A program made the translations under genes and the position numbers. A stretch of DNA of 64,000 nt. It comes from Microvirga aerilata (GTDB taxonomy: Bacteria; Pseudomonadota; Alphaproteobacteria; Rhizobiales; Beijerinckiaceae). Positions 56,581 through 64,000 of the stretch are shown in pieces. The notes beneath the pieces were generated by a model. The model was not told where the DNA came from. It saw only the letters and a list, made by a program, of their open reading frames with translations, and did no database searches. The stretch spans positions 1-64,000 of the forward strand of contig NZ_JAEQMY010000003.1 of the NCBI RefSeq assembly GCF_016743775.1, in the 5' to 3' direction. Within the stretch, counting starts at the first letter, position 1, and every line of letters begins with the position of its first letter.

Positions 56581-57992
56581 CAGCCGTGTCCTTCCTTCAC
56601 GAGCGAGCCGGAAATGGCCTTGCGCTCTTTCAAGATCACCGAGGGTTCGCGTTCCGAGATCAGGCCGCGCGGACGCCACACCATCATGGCCACCATGCCG
56701 ACGCCGAAGAGCAGCAGGCGGTACTCGTTCGGGTCGAAGCCGGAGCCGAAGATCGCCTGCAGGAAGGTGAGGTTGCGCAGGATCTCGGGGCCGCCCACCA
56801 GCACGATGGCCGCAATCGCCACGCCGATCTGCGAGCCCATGCCGCCGAGCACCACGATGGCCAGGATGATCGCCGATTCCAGGAAGTTGAAGCTTTCCGG
56901 GGAGACGAAGCCCTGGCGGACCGCGAAGAACGAGCCGGCAAAGCCGCCGAACATTGCGCCGATGGAGAAGGCCGTGAGCTTGGTGTTGGTGGTGTTGATG
57001 CCCAGCGACCGGCAGGCGATCTCGTCCTCGCGCAGGGCCTCCCAGGCGCGCCCCACGGGCAGCTTGCGCAGCCGCATGGTGACGAAGTTGGTGAGCAGCG
57101 CGAGCGCCAGGATGAGGTAGTAGAAGAAGATCATCCGGTGCATGCCGTTGAACTCGAGCCCGAAGGTCGCGGCAAAGCCGTCCTCGCCCGCCGTGAACGG
57201 AATGCCGAAGAAGGTTGCGCGCGGGATCGACGAAATGCCGGCGCCGCCGTTGGTCAGGTCCACCCAGTTGATGAGAACGAGGCGGATGATCTCGCCGAAG
57301 GCAAGCGTCACGATGGCGAGATAATCGCCGCGCAGGCGCAGCACCGGGAACCCTAGGATCATGCCCCAGAAGGCGGCGAGGATCCCGGCCAGCGGCAGGC
57401 AGATCCAGAACGACAGGCCGAACGTGGTCGAGAGCAGGGCGTAGGTGTAGGCGCCGACCGCGTAGAAGGCGACGTAGCCGAGATCGAGAAGGCCGGCGAG
57501 GCCCACCACGATGTTCAGGCCCCAACCCAGCATCACGTAGGTGAGGATCAGGATGCCCAGATCCACCCAGTAGCGGGATTCGGTCAGGCCGCCCTGGATC
57601 AGGTAGACCAGGAACGGAAAGGCGAGCGCCACCCCGAGGAAGAACGGGATGCCGAAGCGGGAGGCCTTCTGGAACGCGCTGGGGCTGGCATCGACCAGCT
57701 CGGTTGCCTGCCGGGGGCTGGGCGTCGCCCTGGCGTAGGACCGGGACGCCGTGAAGGCGTGGATCAGGAGGCGCAGCCCGAACACGATGGCGCAGACGAT
57801 CGCCACGAGGCCCCAGCGGGGGGTGAGGAAAAGATCGGCGCCGGACTGATCCGTCTTGTAGGCGAGGATCGGGATGGAGAGGCCCAGCATGATCAGGGCC
57901 GTCTTGGCGGCGTCCTTGAAGGCCGCCGCCAGATCGAAGGACCTCGACACCGTTTGGGTCTGGGCGGTTGTGGTGATGGAAGGAGCGGTCAT
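56580..57992 (-). CDS. livM: Branched-chain amino acid ABC transporter permease LivM
   Basis: 470 residues; about eleven hydrophobic helices, with an N-terminal extension of ~100 residues before the usual permease core. The coupling region reads [37 protein letters not shown], the LivM/LivH EAA-loop motif. AAGGAG before the ATG. Confidence 0.95.
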   Translation of the reverse strand: MTAPSITTTAQTQTVSRSFDLAAAFKDAAKTALIMLGLSIPILAYKTDQSGADLFLTPRWGLVAIVCAIVFGLRLLIHAFTASRSYARATPSPRQATELVDASPSAFQKASRFGIPFFLGVALAFPFLVYLIQGGLTESRYWVDLGILILTYVMLGWGLNIVVGLAGLLDLGYVAFYAVGAYTYALLSTTFGLSFWICLPLAGILAAFWGMILGFPVLRLRGDYLAIVTLAFGEIIRLVLINWVDLTNGGAGISSIPRATFFGIPFTAGEDGFAATFGLEFNGMHRMIFFYYLILALALLTNFVTMRLRKLPVGRAWEALREDEIACRSLGINTTNTKLTAFSIGAMFGGFAGSFFAVRQGFVSPESFNFLESAIILAIVVLGGMGSQIGVAIAAIVLVGGPEILRNLTFLQAIFGSGFDPNEYRLLLFGVGMVAMMVWRPRGLISEREPSVILKERKAISGSLVKEGHG

Positions 57993-58004
57993 GCTCGTGG
58001 CTCC

Positions 58005-58925
<921 letters not shown>

Positions 58926-59222
58926 GTCCTACCCTTGCCCCTCTGGTATGGGGTCGTTCTTGGGAAACGCCGCAGCAAAGCACGATGCGCAAGCAACGCC
59001 AAGCCAGACGTAAGGTGCTGGTGTCTCTAGCAAACGGATTTTCATTCGACAACTTACTGTTAAGATTCCTATTCGCCTCTTTGATGGAATAAGCGGCATC
59101 GGCTGACCGAATAGGCGGCAGGGCTTGTCCGCGCGGCTTCCCAAGAGGGATGCGAGGGGCCATATGGCCTGAACGGCCTTGTGCTCTGCCCGAAACAGTG
59201 GGAGAGGCTTGCCTGGATCAAG
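58926..59222. other. Divergent promoter region of livH and the flavin reductase gene
   Basis: No gene seen. AT-rich block around 59030-59095 (relative to the flanks) would contain promoters for both directions; no confident motif identified. Confidence 0.4.
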
Positions 59223-59750
59223 ATGGTGAAGACTCAAGCCCCTCCTCAATCGGCCGTCACCGGCGCCTCCGACCTCGACGCCGTTCTCTTCCGGGAGGGC
59301 ATGAGCCGCGTTGTCGGGGCCGTGCATGTGGTCACGACCGATGGCCCGTCGGGACGCGCCGGCTTCACGGCCACCGCGGTGACCCCCGTCACCGACAGCC
59401 CGGCCTCGCTTCTCGTGTGCGTCAACACGGCCTCCCGCTCGGCGCAGGCGCTGCTCGCGAACCGGGTCTTCTGCGTGAACACGCTGGGGGGCGACAGCCT
59501 CGCCCTCGCCGACGTGTTCGCCGGACGAACCGAGCTCCAGGGGCAGGAGCGCTTCACGGTGGGACAATGGGCAAAGCTCGCAACGGGCGCGCCCGCTCTT
59601 GCCGCCAGCGTCGTCTCGTTCGACTGCCGGATCAGCGACGCCCGGGTTGTCGCGACCCATCACGTGATCATCGGCGAGATCGTCGGCATCAGGTTGGGCG
59701 AGCAGAAGCCCGCTCTCGTCTACCAGGGCCGGCTTTACCGCGAGCTCTAG
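59223..59750 (+). CDS. Flavin reductase family protein
   Basis: 175 residues from ATG 59223 (a GTG at 59181 would add 14). FMN-binding split-barrel with FTATAVTPVTDSPASLLVCVNTASRSAQAL, FCVNTLGGDSLALADVFAG and ATHHVIIGEIVGIRL. Such proteins reduce free flavin for two-component monooxygenases; no partner oxygenase lies in the window. Confidence 0.9.
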   Translation: MVKTQAPPQSAVTGASDLDAVLFREGMSRVVGAVHVVTTDGPSGRAGFTATAVTPVTDSPASLLVCVNTASRSAQALLANRVFCVNTLGGDSLALADVFAGRTELQGQERFTVGQWAKLATGAPALAASVVSFDCRISDARVVATHHVIIGEIVGIRLGEQKPALVYQGRLYREL

Positions 59751-59894
59751 CGCCCGCCCGGAGCCGGAGGCCTCGATCCGGGCGCGGGGCAAGGCCGCCC
59801 GGCACGCCTGCGCGGGCCGCGATCGGGGTACTCCGCCGTAACGCTAACGCAGCCTGGACGGTCAAGCTTATAACGGCGCCTGGAGAGAGGCCCC

Positions 59895-60371
59895 ATGCGT
59901 TGGTTTTGCACCATGTCGAATGGACGAGAATCCGTTGTGCTGTCCGACCAGGAGTTGGATCAGGCGAGGGACATCGTCATCAGGATTCTGGACCTCGCGG
60001 GGGCGGATCCGGGAAGGCTCGCGTCCTTCCTCGATCAGGTCCCCTTCGATCTTGCCGAGGCCCACGCGCTGGCAAGGCAACCCCTGTTCATGCTGTCGGT
60101 TCTCGATGCGGCAACAAAAGATGGGGAACTCCTCTCAGCCCTTGAACGCGATGCCCGCCTCACCCGGTCCCTGATCGAGCTCATCCAGGCAAGGCTCGCG
60201 TTTCACGTGGCGGCAGGGCTGACCCGGCCGAGGGACGGCCATCCCGTATCGCAGGAGTTCGGGGACAGGGCCCGGCAGAAACTGCGCGAACTTTCCAGAA
60301 GCGAGGATACCGGAGTGCCTCCACCGGAACCCGGGGCGGGAAAGCTCGCCCCAGGCCGCAGGGGGCCTTGA
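59895..60371 (+). CDS. Conserved hypothetical helical protein
   Basis: 158 residues, GAGAGG precedes the ATG. Helical (ELDQARDIVIRILDLAGADPGRLASFLDQVPFDLAEAHALARQPLFMLSVLDAATKDGELLSALERD...). The C-terminus is proline/basic-rich and probably disordered. No family recognised. Confidence 0.6.
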   Translation: MRWFCTMSNGRESVVLSDQELDQARDIVIRILDLAGADPGRLASFLDQVPFDLAEAHALARQPLFMLSVLDAATKDGELLSALERDARLTRSLIELIQARLAFHVAAGLTRPRDGHPVSQEFGDRARQKLRELSRSEDTGVPPPEPGAGKLAPGRRGP

Positions 60372-60748
60372 ACCCCGCAGGAACTCCGGATGCCCTCCGG
60401 TCAAAGAAAGGGGCCTGCCTTGCCGAGGGATCAGCGAAGGGGCCCCAAGTTATGAAGGGCTGTAGGTGAACAGTGCCTCCGATGGGTTAATCCCAAAGTA
60501 TAAGTGGAGTTGCAGCGCAACCGCCAGAATTCGGTGCAGAATAAGGAAAAAGCCCCTCACGGTGGGGCGTGAAGGGCTTTGTGGGGTCTCGAAGACCTTG
60601 GGGGCACATCGGCCTTCGTGAGACGATAATGCCGCAAGGGAATCCTGGTTCCCCACAAGCTCAAAAAATGTCTCCGGGGGCGAGCGCCTTGGAACCTTCC
60701 GGCCAGAACTGCCCTTGAGCCACATGCAGTTCTTTCGAGGTTGAACCG
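60372..60748. other. Intergenic region with hairpins upstream of a short ORF
   Basis: No larger gene seen. It holds a GGGGCC-rich stem (around 60410-60446) and the hairpin at 60549-60580, then the leader of the 22-residue ORF. Confidence 0.4.
60549..60582. terminator. Hairpin with A/T flanks, possible bidirectional terminator
   Basis: AAAGCCCCTCACG (60549-60561), loop GTGGGG, CGTGAAGGGCTTT (60568-60580); one mismatch, preceded by GGAAAA and followed by TG. Confidence 0.5.
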
Positions 60749-60817
60749 ATGCTCAAGCTTCTCAGAAATCTTTTCCTTATCCGCCAAGCCTGGAAGATGG
60801 TGCGCCGCCGCCGCTGA
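60749..60817 (+). CDS. Very short ORF: 22-residue cationic amphipathic peptide
   Basis: ATG 60749 preceded by GAGG at 8 bases. The peptide starts MLKLLRNLFLIRQAWKM and ends in VRRRR: hydrophobic and basic residues alternate like an amphipathic helix, with six arginines and two lysines and no acidic residue. Hyphomicrobiales genomes carry similar tiny genes by memory. It could be a membrane-binding small protein. Not in a usual size range for annotation. Confidence 0.5.
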   Translation: MLKLLRNLFLIRQAWKMVRRRR

Positions 60818-60859
60818 TTGCGGCCCGCAGGGGGCTCCACCACCTGCCCCCGGCAGCAT

Positions 60860-60900
60860 CAAAAAGCTTTATGACCTTCGCGCCGGTCCAGGCGCGAAGG
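60860..60900 (-). terminator. Terminator overlapping the formyltransferase 3' end
   Basis: CCTTCGCGCC (60875-60884), loop GGTCCA, GGCGCGAAGG (60891-60900); on the minus strand it is followed by TCATAAAGCTTTTT. The stem encodes the final residues of the protein. Confidence 0.6.
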
Positions 60901-61717
60901 GGCTCCAACCCGTAATCTGGACGAAGCCGTCCCGGGCGGCGACCACCAGGTGCTTGCGATGCCTGTGGACAAGGGTGCCTGGCCGATAGCGATGCGGCTC
61001 CACCCAGCCCGTGGCCTCCCACACATAAACGTACCGGGTGTCGACCTGGGCAAAGGCTTCGATGGAGCCGAAGGCCCGGACGGTGCGCAGCACGTCCCGA
61101 ACGGTTCCGGTCCAATCCACCGTCCTTTGAGCTTGAGCGACCCGCGGCCAATAGGTTCCCGGTCCCTGCGGCCTCGCTTCGCTCCAGAGCCGGGGAAGGC
61201 TCTCGGCGATGTCGGCTGCGATGCTCTTGGCGGCCATCTGGCATTTGGCCAGGAGCGTGTCGTGGGTTTCCTGCCCGCCGAGCGCGAAGCGTCTTTGGGC
61301 CACGATGGCGCCGGTGTCGAAGGCGGGCTCGAGGGCGTGGGCCGTCATGCCCCAGTCGGGGACCTGATCGAGAATCGCCTGGAAGAGCGGGTAGGGACCC
61401 CGTCCGGTCGGGAGGGGGGAGGGGTGGAAGTTGACCGCGTAGGGCAGGTGCCGCTCCCAGCCGGTGATGAGCCAGGGGTAGCCTGCCACCACGAGGGCCT
61501 CGCAGCCCATGGCCTTGAGCCCCGCAAGGTCGGCCTGATCGATGCGCGTCATCTGGATCGGCCGCCTCAAGGTGCGGGCCAACGAGACCGTCACGTCGTT
61601 GAAGTCGTAGATGCCGTCGCAGGGGCGGCTGAAGAGTTTGACCGGCTTCCAGCCCTTGGCGAGAAGCGTCTCGAAAACATCTCCCAGAAAGTCGATGCCG
61701 GCGAAGGCGAAGCGCAT
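60869..61717 (-). CDS. Methionyl-tRNA formyltransferase-like / formyltransferase family protein
   Basis: 282 residues. Formyltransferase motifs: NFHPSPLPTGRGPYPLF (Asn and His of the folate site), AHALEPAFDTGAIVAQRRF (catalytic Asp), GTYWPRVAQAQRTVDW. It resembles the N10-formyl-THF-dependent transferases of sugars or amines as much as Fmt, and lacks a clear Fmt C-terminal domain of normal length. Substrate unknown. A terminator-like stem covers its last codons. Confidence 0.75.
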   Translation of the reverse strand: MRFAFAGIDFLGDVFETLLAKGWKPVKLFSRPCDGIYDFNDVTVSLARTLRRPIQMTRIDQADLAGLKAMGCEALVVAGYPWLITGWERHLPYAVNFHPSPLPTGRGPYPLFQAILDQVPDWGMTAHALEPAFDTGAIVAQRRFALGGQETHDTLLAKCQMAAKSIAADIAESLPRLWSEARPQGPGTYWPRVAQAQRTVDWTGTVRDVLRTVRAFGSIEAFAQVDTRYVYVWEATGWVEPHRYRPGTLVHRHRKHLVVAARDGFVQITGWSPFAPGPARRS

Positions 61718-61944
61718 TCCCGGTGATCTCCTATCGTCGCATGCATGGTGAGGCCGGCCCGCGGGCGCCGGCGGGTCCTGCCCCCAATCAACGCAAGATC
61801 ACGCCGATGTGCAAGCGGCTTTGCTTGCGGGAACCGGAAACTACGCTCAAGATTTAGCCTTGAGCATAGGGCAGGGAAACCGCCTGCGCGGTTCGGGCGG
61901 CCATCTGCCGATGAGACTCTTCCGGTTCGAGAGAAGGAGTTCGC

Positions 61945-62214
61945 ATGGCATCGAAGGATTTCATCCGCCAGCTCGAAGGCTATGGCCTGACCACCGCCCA
62001 GATCCTCTACCGGATGCCGGATCACCCCACATTCCTGCAAACCTATATCTGGCAGGATTACGATCTGGCGCCCCGGTTTCCCGTTCTCATCGACTTTCTC
62101 GATTTCTGGAAGCGGGAGCTGGCCGGGCCCCTGCACTCCGTGACGGTCACCCACACCCAGCTGATCCGTCCCGCCGAGTTCAAGGCCATCGAGGGCGAAA
62201 TCCATATTCACTAA
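61945..62214 (+). CDS. Usg family protein
   Basis: 89 residues with AGAAGGAG before the ATG. ASKDFIRQLEGYGLTTAQILYRMPDHP..LQTYIWQDYDLAPRFPVLIDFLDFWKREL and RPAEFKAIEGEIHIH match the usg family (named for its place near tryptophan genes). Function unknown. Not next to trp genes here. Confidence 0.92.
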   Translation: MASKDFIRQLEGYGLTTAQILYRMPDHPTFLQTYIWQDYDLAPRFPVLIDFLDFWKRELAGPLHSVTVTHTQLIRPAEFKAIEGEIHIH

Positions 62215-62296
62215 AGGGTTTCACTCAGAGCCTTGGCCCGGGGGCCCAACTCGGGTAGAGAGGCGCCTTGAGCATCCCCGAACCTGCCAGGGCTCC

Positions 62297-62893
62297 TTGT
62301 TTTCCAACGCGCGCACTTCCCAGATCCTGCTCGCCCTTGCCTCCCAGCCAGGCGAGCGCCTGACCGTGCGCGAGATCATGGCGGTCCTTCAGGACAGGGC
62401 CTTCGCCCTGCTGATCGTCCTGCTCGGGCTGCCCAACTGCCTTCCCATGCCGCCGCCCATCCCGCTCGTCTGCGGGCTGCTTCTGGCGCTGGTCGCGATT
62501 CAGATCGCCTTCGGCCGGGATGCGCCCTGGCTGCCGCGCCAGCTCCTGAACCGGTCCGTGGCCCGCACCGACGTGGAGCGGGCGGTGGGACGCGCCATGC
62601 CGGCCTTCCGCCGGCTGGAGCGGTTCTCGCGCCCGCGCATGGCCTTTCTCGAGACGCCCATCGCCATGCGCCTCATGGGGCTCGTGCTGCTGGTGCTGGC
62701 TCTGGGGCTTTTGTTCGCGCCGCCCTTCGTGGGGCAGATCCCCCTGGGGCTCGCGGTCTGCCTCGTGGGCTTGGGGCTCGTCGAGCGCGACGGGCTGGTG
62801 GTGCTGGGCGGGCTCGCGATCGGCTCCATCGGCCTCACCTTGAGCCTCGGCTTCGTCTACGCGGTCTTCACCGGGATCGACACCCTCATCTGA
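62297..62893 (+). CDS. exoD: ExoD family exopolysaccharide synthesis membrane protein
   Basis: 198 residues from a TTG preceded by AGGG; no better start exists in frame. Starts with RTSQILLALASQPGERLTVREIMAVLQDRAFALLIVLLGLPNCLPMPPP, the ExoD signature, then three to four membrane helices. In rhizobia ExoD affects exopolysaccharide and alkali tolerance. Role by family. Confidence 0.88.
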   Translation: MFSNARTSQILLALASQPGERLTVREIMAVLQDRAFALLIVLLGLPNCLPMPPPIPLVCGLLLALVAIQIAFGRDAPWLPRQLLNRSVARTDVERAVGRAMPAFRRLERFSRPRMAFLETPIAMRLMGLVLLVLALGLLFAPPFVGQIPLGLAVCLVGLGLVERDGLVVLGGLAIGSIGLTLSLGFVYAVFTGIDTLI

Positions 62894-62898
62894 GGAGA

Positions 62899-62928
62899 GC
62901 CTGCGACCGCTTGGAGGCGGCCGCAGGC
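62899..62928. terminator. Hairpin between exoD and the PRC-barrel gene
   Basis: GCCTGCG-A-CCGC (62899-62910), loop TTGGAG, GCGG-C-CGCAGGC (62917-62928); one internal mismatch, no T run, between convergent genes. Confidence 0.45.
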
Positions 62929-62938
62929 CGGGTGCCGG

Positions 62939-63397
62939 TTAATCGTTGTCTTCGTCGAATTCAGGCGCGGACTTGAGCTGGTCGGCCGGGATGTTCAGCA
63001 CGATCCGCATGTCGCCGGAATTCCGCGCGGCGGATCCGCCGGCGGCCTGACCCGAACCCTGGACGGAGCCCGTCGTCGCCGCGTCGGCGGCATTCATCTG
63101 AACGGCACTCATGGGCACCGCCACGGTGCGGTCGCCAACGCCCTCGTCCGCCTCGATGACCAGGGCGACCACGCGGCCGGTGCGATCGAGAATCACGTCG
63201 TCGACCTCGCCGATCTCCTTGTTGTCGGGGCCGACGACATCCTGATCCATCAGGTCGGAAACCAGCATGGCGTCCGGGCTCAGCTGCGTGATCAACCCAG
63301 AGGGGTTCGCCTGGCCGGCGGGCGCGGACTGGGCCATGGCGGCCGGGGCGAGCAGGGTGGTGCCGAGCAGGGCGGCGGCGATCAGTGTCTTTCTCAT
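62939..63397 (-). CDS. PRC-barrel domain periplasmic protein
   Basis: 152 residues, signal peptide RKTLIAAALLGTTLLAPAAMA. The PRC-barrel MLVSDLMDQDVVGPDNKEIGEVDDVILDRTGRVVALVIEAD is followed by a low-complexity Ala/Gly linker and an acidic tail (EFDEDND). Stress-related PRC-barrel proteins of this size are common in Hyphomicrobiales. A possible EcfG-type promoter lies upstream. Confidence 0.88.
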   Translation of the reverse strand: MRKTLIAAALLGTTLLAPAAMAQSAPAGQANPSGLITQLSPDAMLVSDLMDQDVVGPDNKEIGEVDDVILDRTGRVVALVIEADEGVGDRTVAVPMSAVQMNAADAATTGSVQGSGQAAGGSAARNSGDMRIVLNIPADQLKSAPEFDEDND

Positions 63398-63434
63398 GGA
63401 ATGAGATCCTCCATTTGCGTTTCGGTAAGAGCGT

Positions 63435-63458
63435 AACGCAAGGGAGCGGGCTTGGTTC
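63435..63458 (-). promoter_or_regulatory. Possible EcfG (general stress) promoter of the PRC-barrel gene
   Basis: Minus strand: GAAC (63458-63455), 16 bases, CGTT (63438-63435), compared with consensus GGAAC-N16/17-CGTT; the first G is A here. Weak but well placed, 38 bases before the ATG. Confidence 0.3.
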
Positions 63459-63469
63459 TGCGGCCAAGC

Positions 63470-64000
63470 TCAGATCAGGCGAAGGCCCTTCAGGCTCGCA
63501 TGGCCCTCGCGGCCCACGATGATGTGGTCGTGAACCGTGATGCCCAAGGGTTTGGCCACATCGATGATCTCGCGGGTCATCCGCACGTCGGCGGAGGAGG
63601 GCGTCGGGTCGCCGGAGGGATGGTTGTGCACGAGGATCAGGGCCGAGGCCGAGAGCTCGAGCGCCCGCTTGACCACCTCGCGCGGATAGACCGGGGTGTG
63701 GTCCACCGTGCCCGATTGCTGCACCTCGTCGGCAATGAGGGCATTGCGCTTGTCCAAGAACAGCAGGCGGAACTGCTCCTTGTCCATGAACGCCATGGCG
63801 GTGCGGCAGTAATCGATCACGGAGGTCCAGGAGGACAGGACGGGGCGCTTGGCCACCTCGCCCTTGGCCAGGCGCCGGGCGGAGGCCTCCACGATCTTGA
63901 GATCCGTGACGACGCTCTCGCCGATCCCGTCCACCTCCATCAGGCGGGCGGGGGAGGCCGCCAGCACCTCGGCGAAGGAGCCGAAGCGCTTGAGCAACTC
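63470..64000 (-). CDS. radC: DNA repair-type protein RadC (5' end outside window)
   Basis: The frame is open at the right edge; about 176 residues are visible (N-terminal part missing). JAB/MPN domain with the metalloprotease-like motif [14 protein letters not shown] and the closing [15 protein letters not shown] helix-hairpin-helix-like segment [21 protein letters not shown] precedes it. Annotated as RadC by family; the repair role is disputed in the literature and a protease-like activity is only inferred from the motif. Confidence 0.93.
   Translation of the reverse strand, partial: ELLKRFGSFAEVLAASPARLMEVDGIGESVVTDLKIVEASARRLAKGEVAKRPVLSSWTSVIDYCRTAMAFMDKEQFRLLFLDKRNALIADEVQQSGTVDHTPVYPREVVKRALELSASALILVHNHPSGDPTPSSADVRMTREIIDVAKPLGITVHDHIIVGREGHASLKGLRLI

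Noticed and set aside
55738..57525. 595-codon frame joining livM and livG
   Set aside because: The N-terminal part is an out-of-frame reading of livM; the real livG starts at 56580.

Overview
This is a bacterial chromosome segment, almost certainly from an alphaproteobacterium of the order Hyphomicrobiales (Rhizobiales). The evidence is gene content: CckA with a CtrA box in its intergenic region, recA followed by alaS and an NADP isocitrate dehydrogenase, a one-cysteine DksA, the usg gene, DUF6494 and DUF6894 proteins, and the liv operon with a DUF6867 gene. Style of the RTX proteins and GC-rich coding bias suggest a Microvirga- or Methylobacterium-like genome; the genus is a guess.

Positions 1 to about 12,620 are an accessory region with lower GC and many unfamiliar genes. 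It starts inside a collagen-like/RTX secreted protein. Then come two diverged paralogs around an inner-membrane protein, a cysteine-rich protein, a GIY-YIG nuclease, a serine recombinase, a DUF6494 protein, small unknown genes and a Crp/Fnr regulator. It ends with a replication module: an SF3 (VapE-like) helicase transcribed away from an AT-rich zone with GATGT(A/C)GA repeats, a translationally coupled partner, an iteron-like CACGATGATCA cluster and a winged-helix initiator-like protein. The region abuts a conserved gene that appears cut off after 76 codons at 12,620, which I read as one boundary of an integrated, once self-replicating element (satellite or plasmid-like). Its other end is outside the window.

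Positions 12,620 to 64,000 are core chromosome: a CoxE-like VWA protein, CPA2 antiporter, cystathionine gamma-synthase family enzyme, MoxR ATPase and SixA phosphatase; a second large RTX protein; ycjX/ycjF; dksA; a FliO-like protein divergent from cckA; recA (SOS box) and alaS; a soluble PQQ-type sugar dehydrogenase with a DUF2231 membrane protein; icd; a secreted phospholipase A2-like protein; trmJ, murI, rpsD; purB and rpe; a FAD oxidoreductase; a P1 peptidase; ccdA; the livHMGF-DUF6867-livK cluster; flavin reductase, a formyltransferase, usg, exoD, a PRC-barrel protein and radC (cut by the right edge).

Below gene scale the window holds two very short ORFs with good Shine-Dalgarno sites (31 and 22 residues), a structured rpsD leader, a strong hairpin touching the ycjX start, and dispersed palindromic repeats with CTGTCATCCC-type ends. 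No tRNA, rRNA or CRISPR array was seen.
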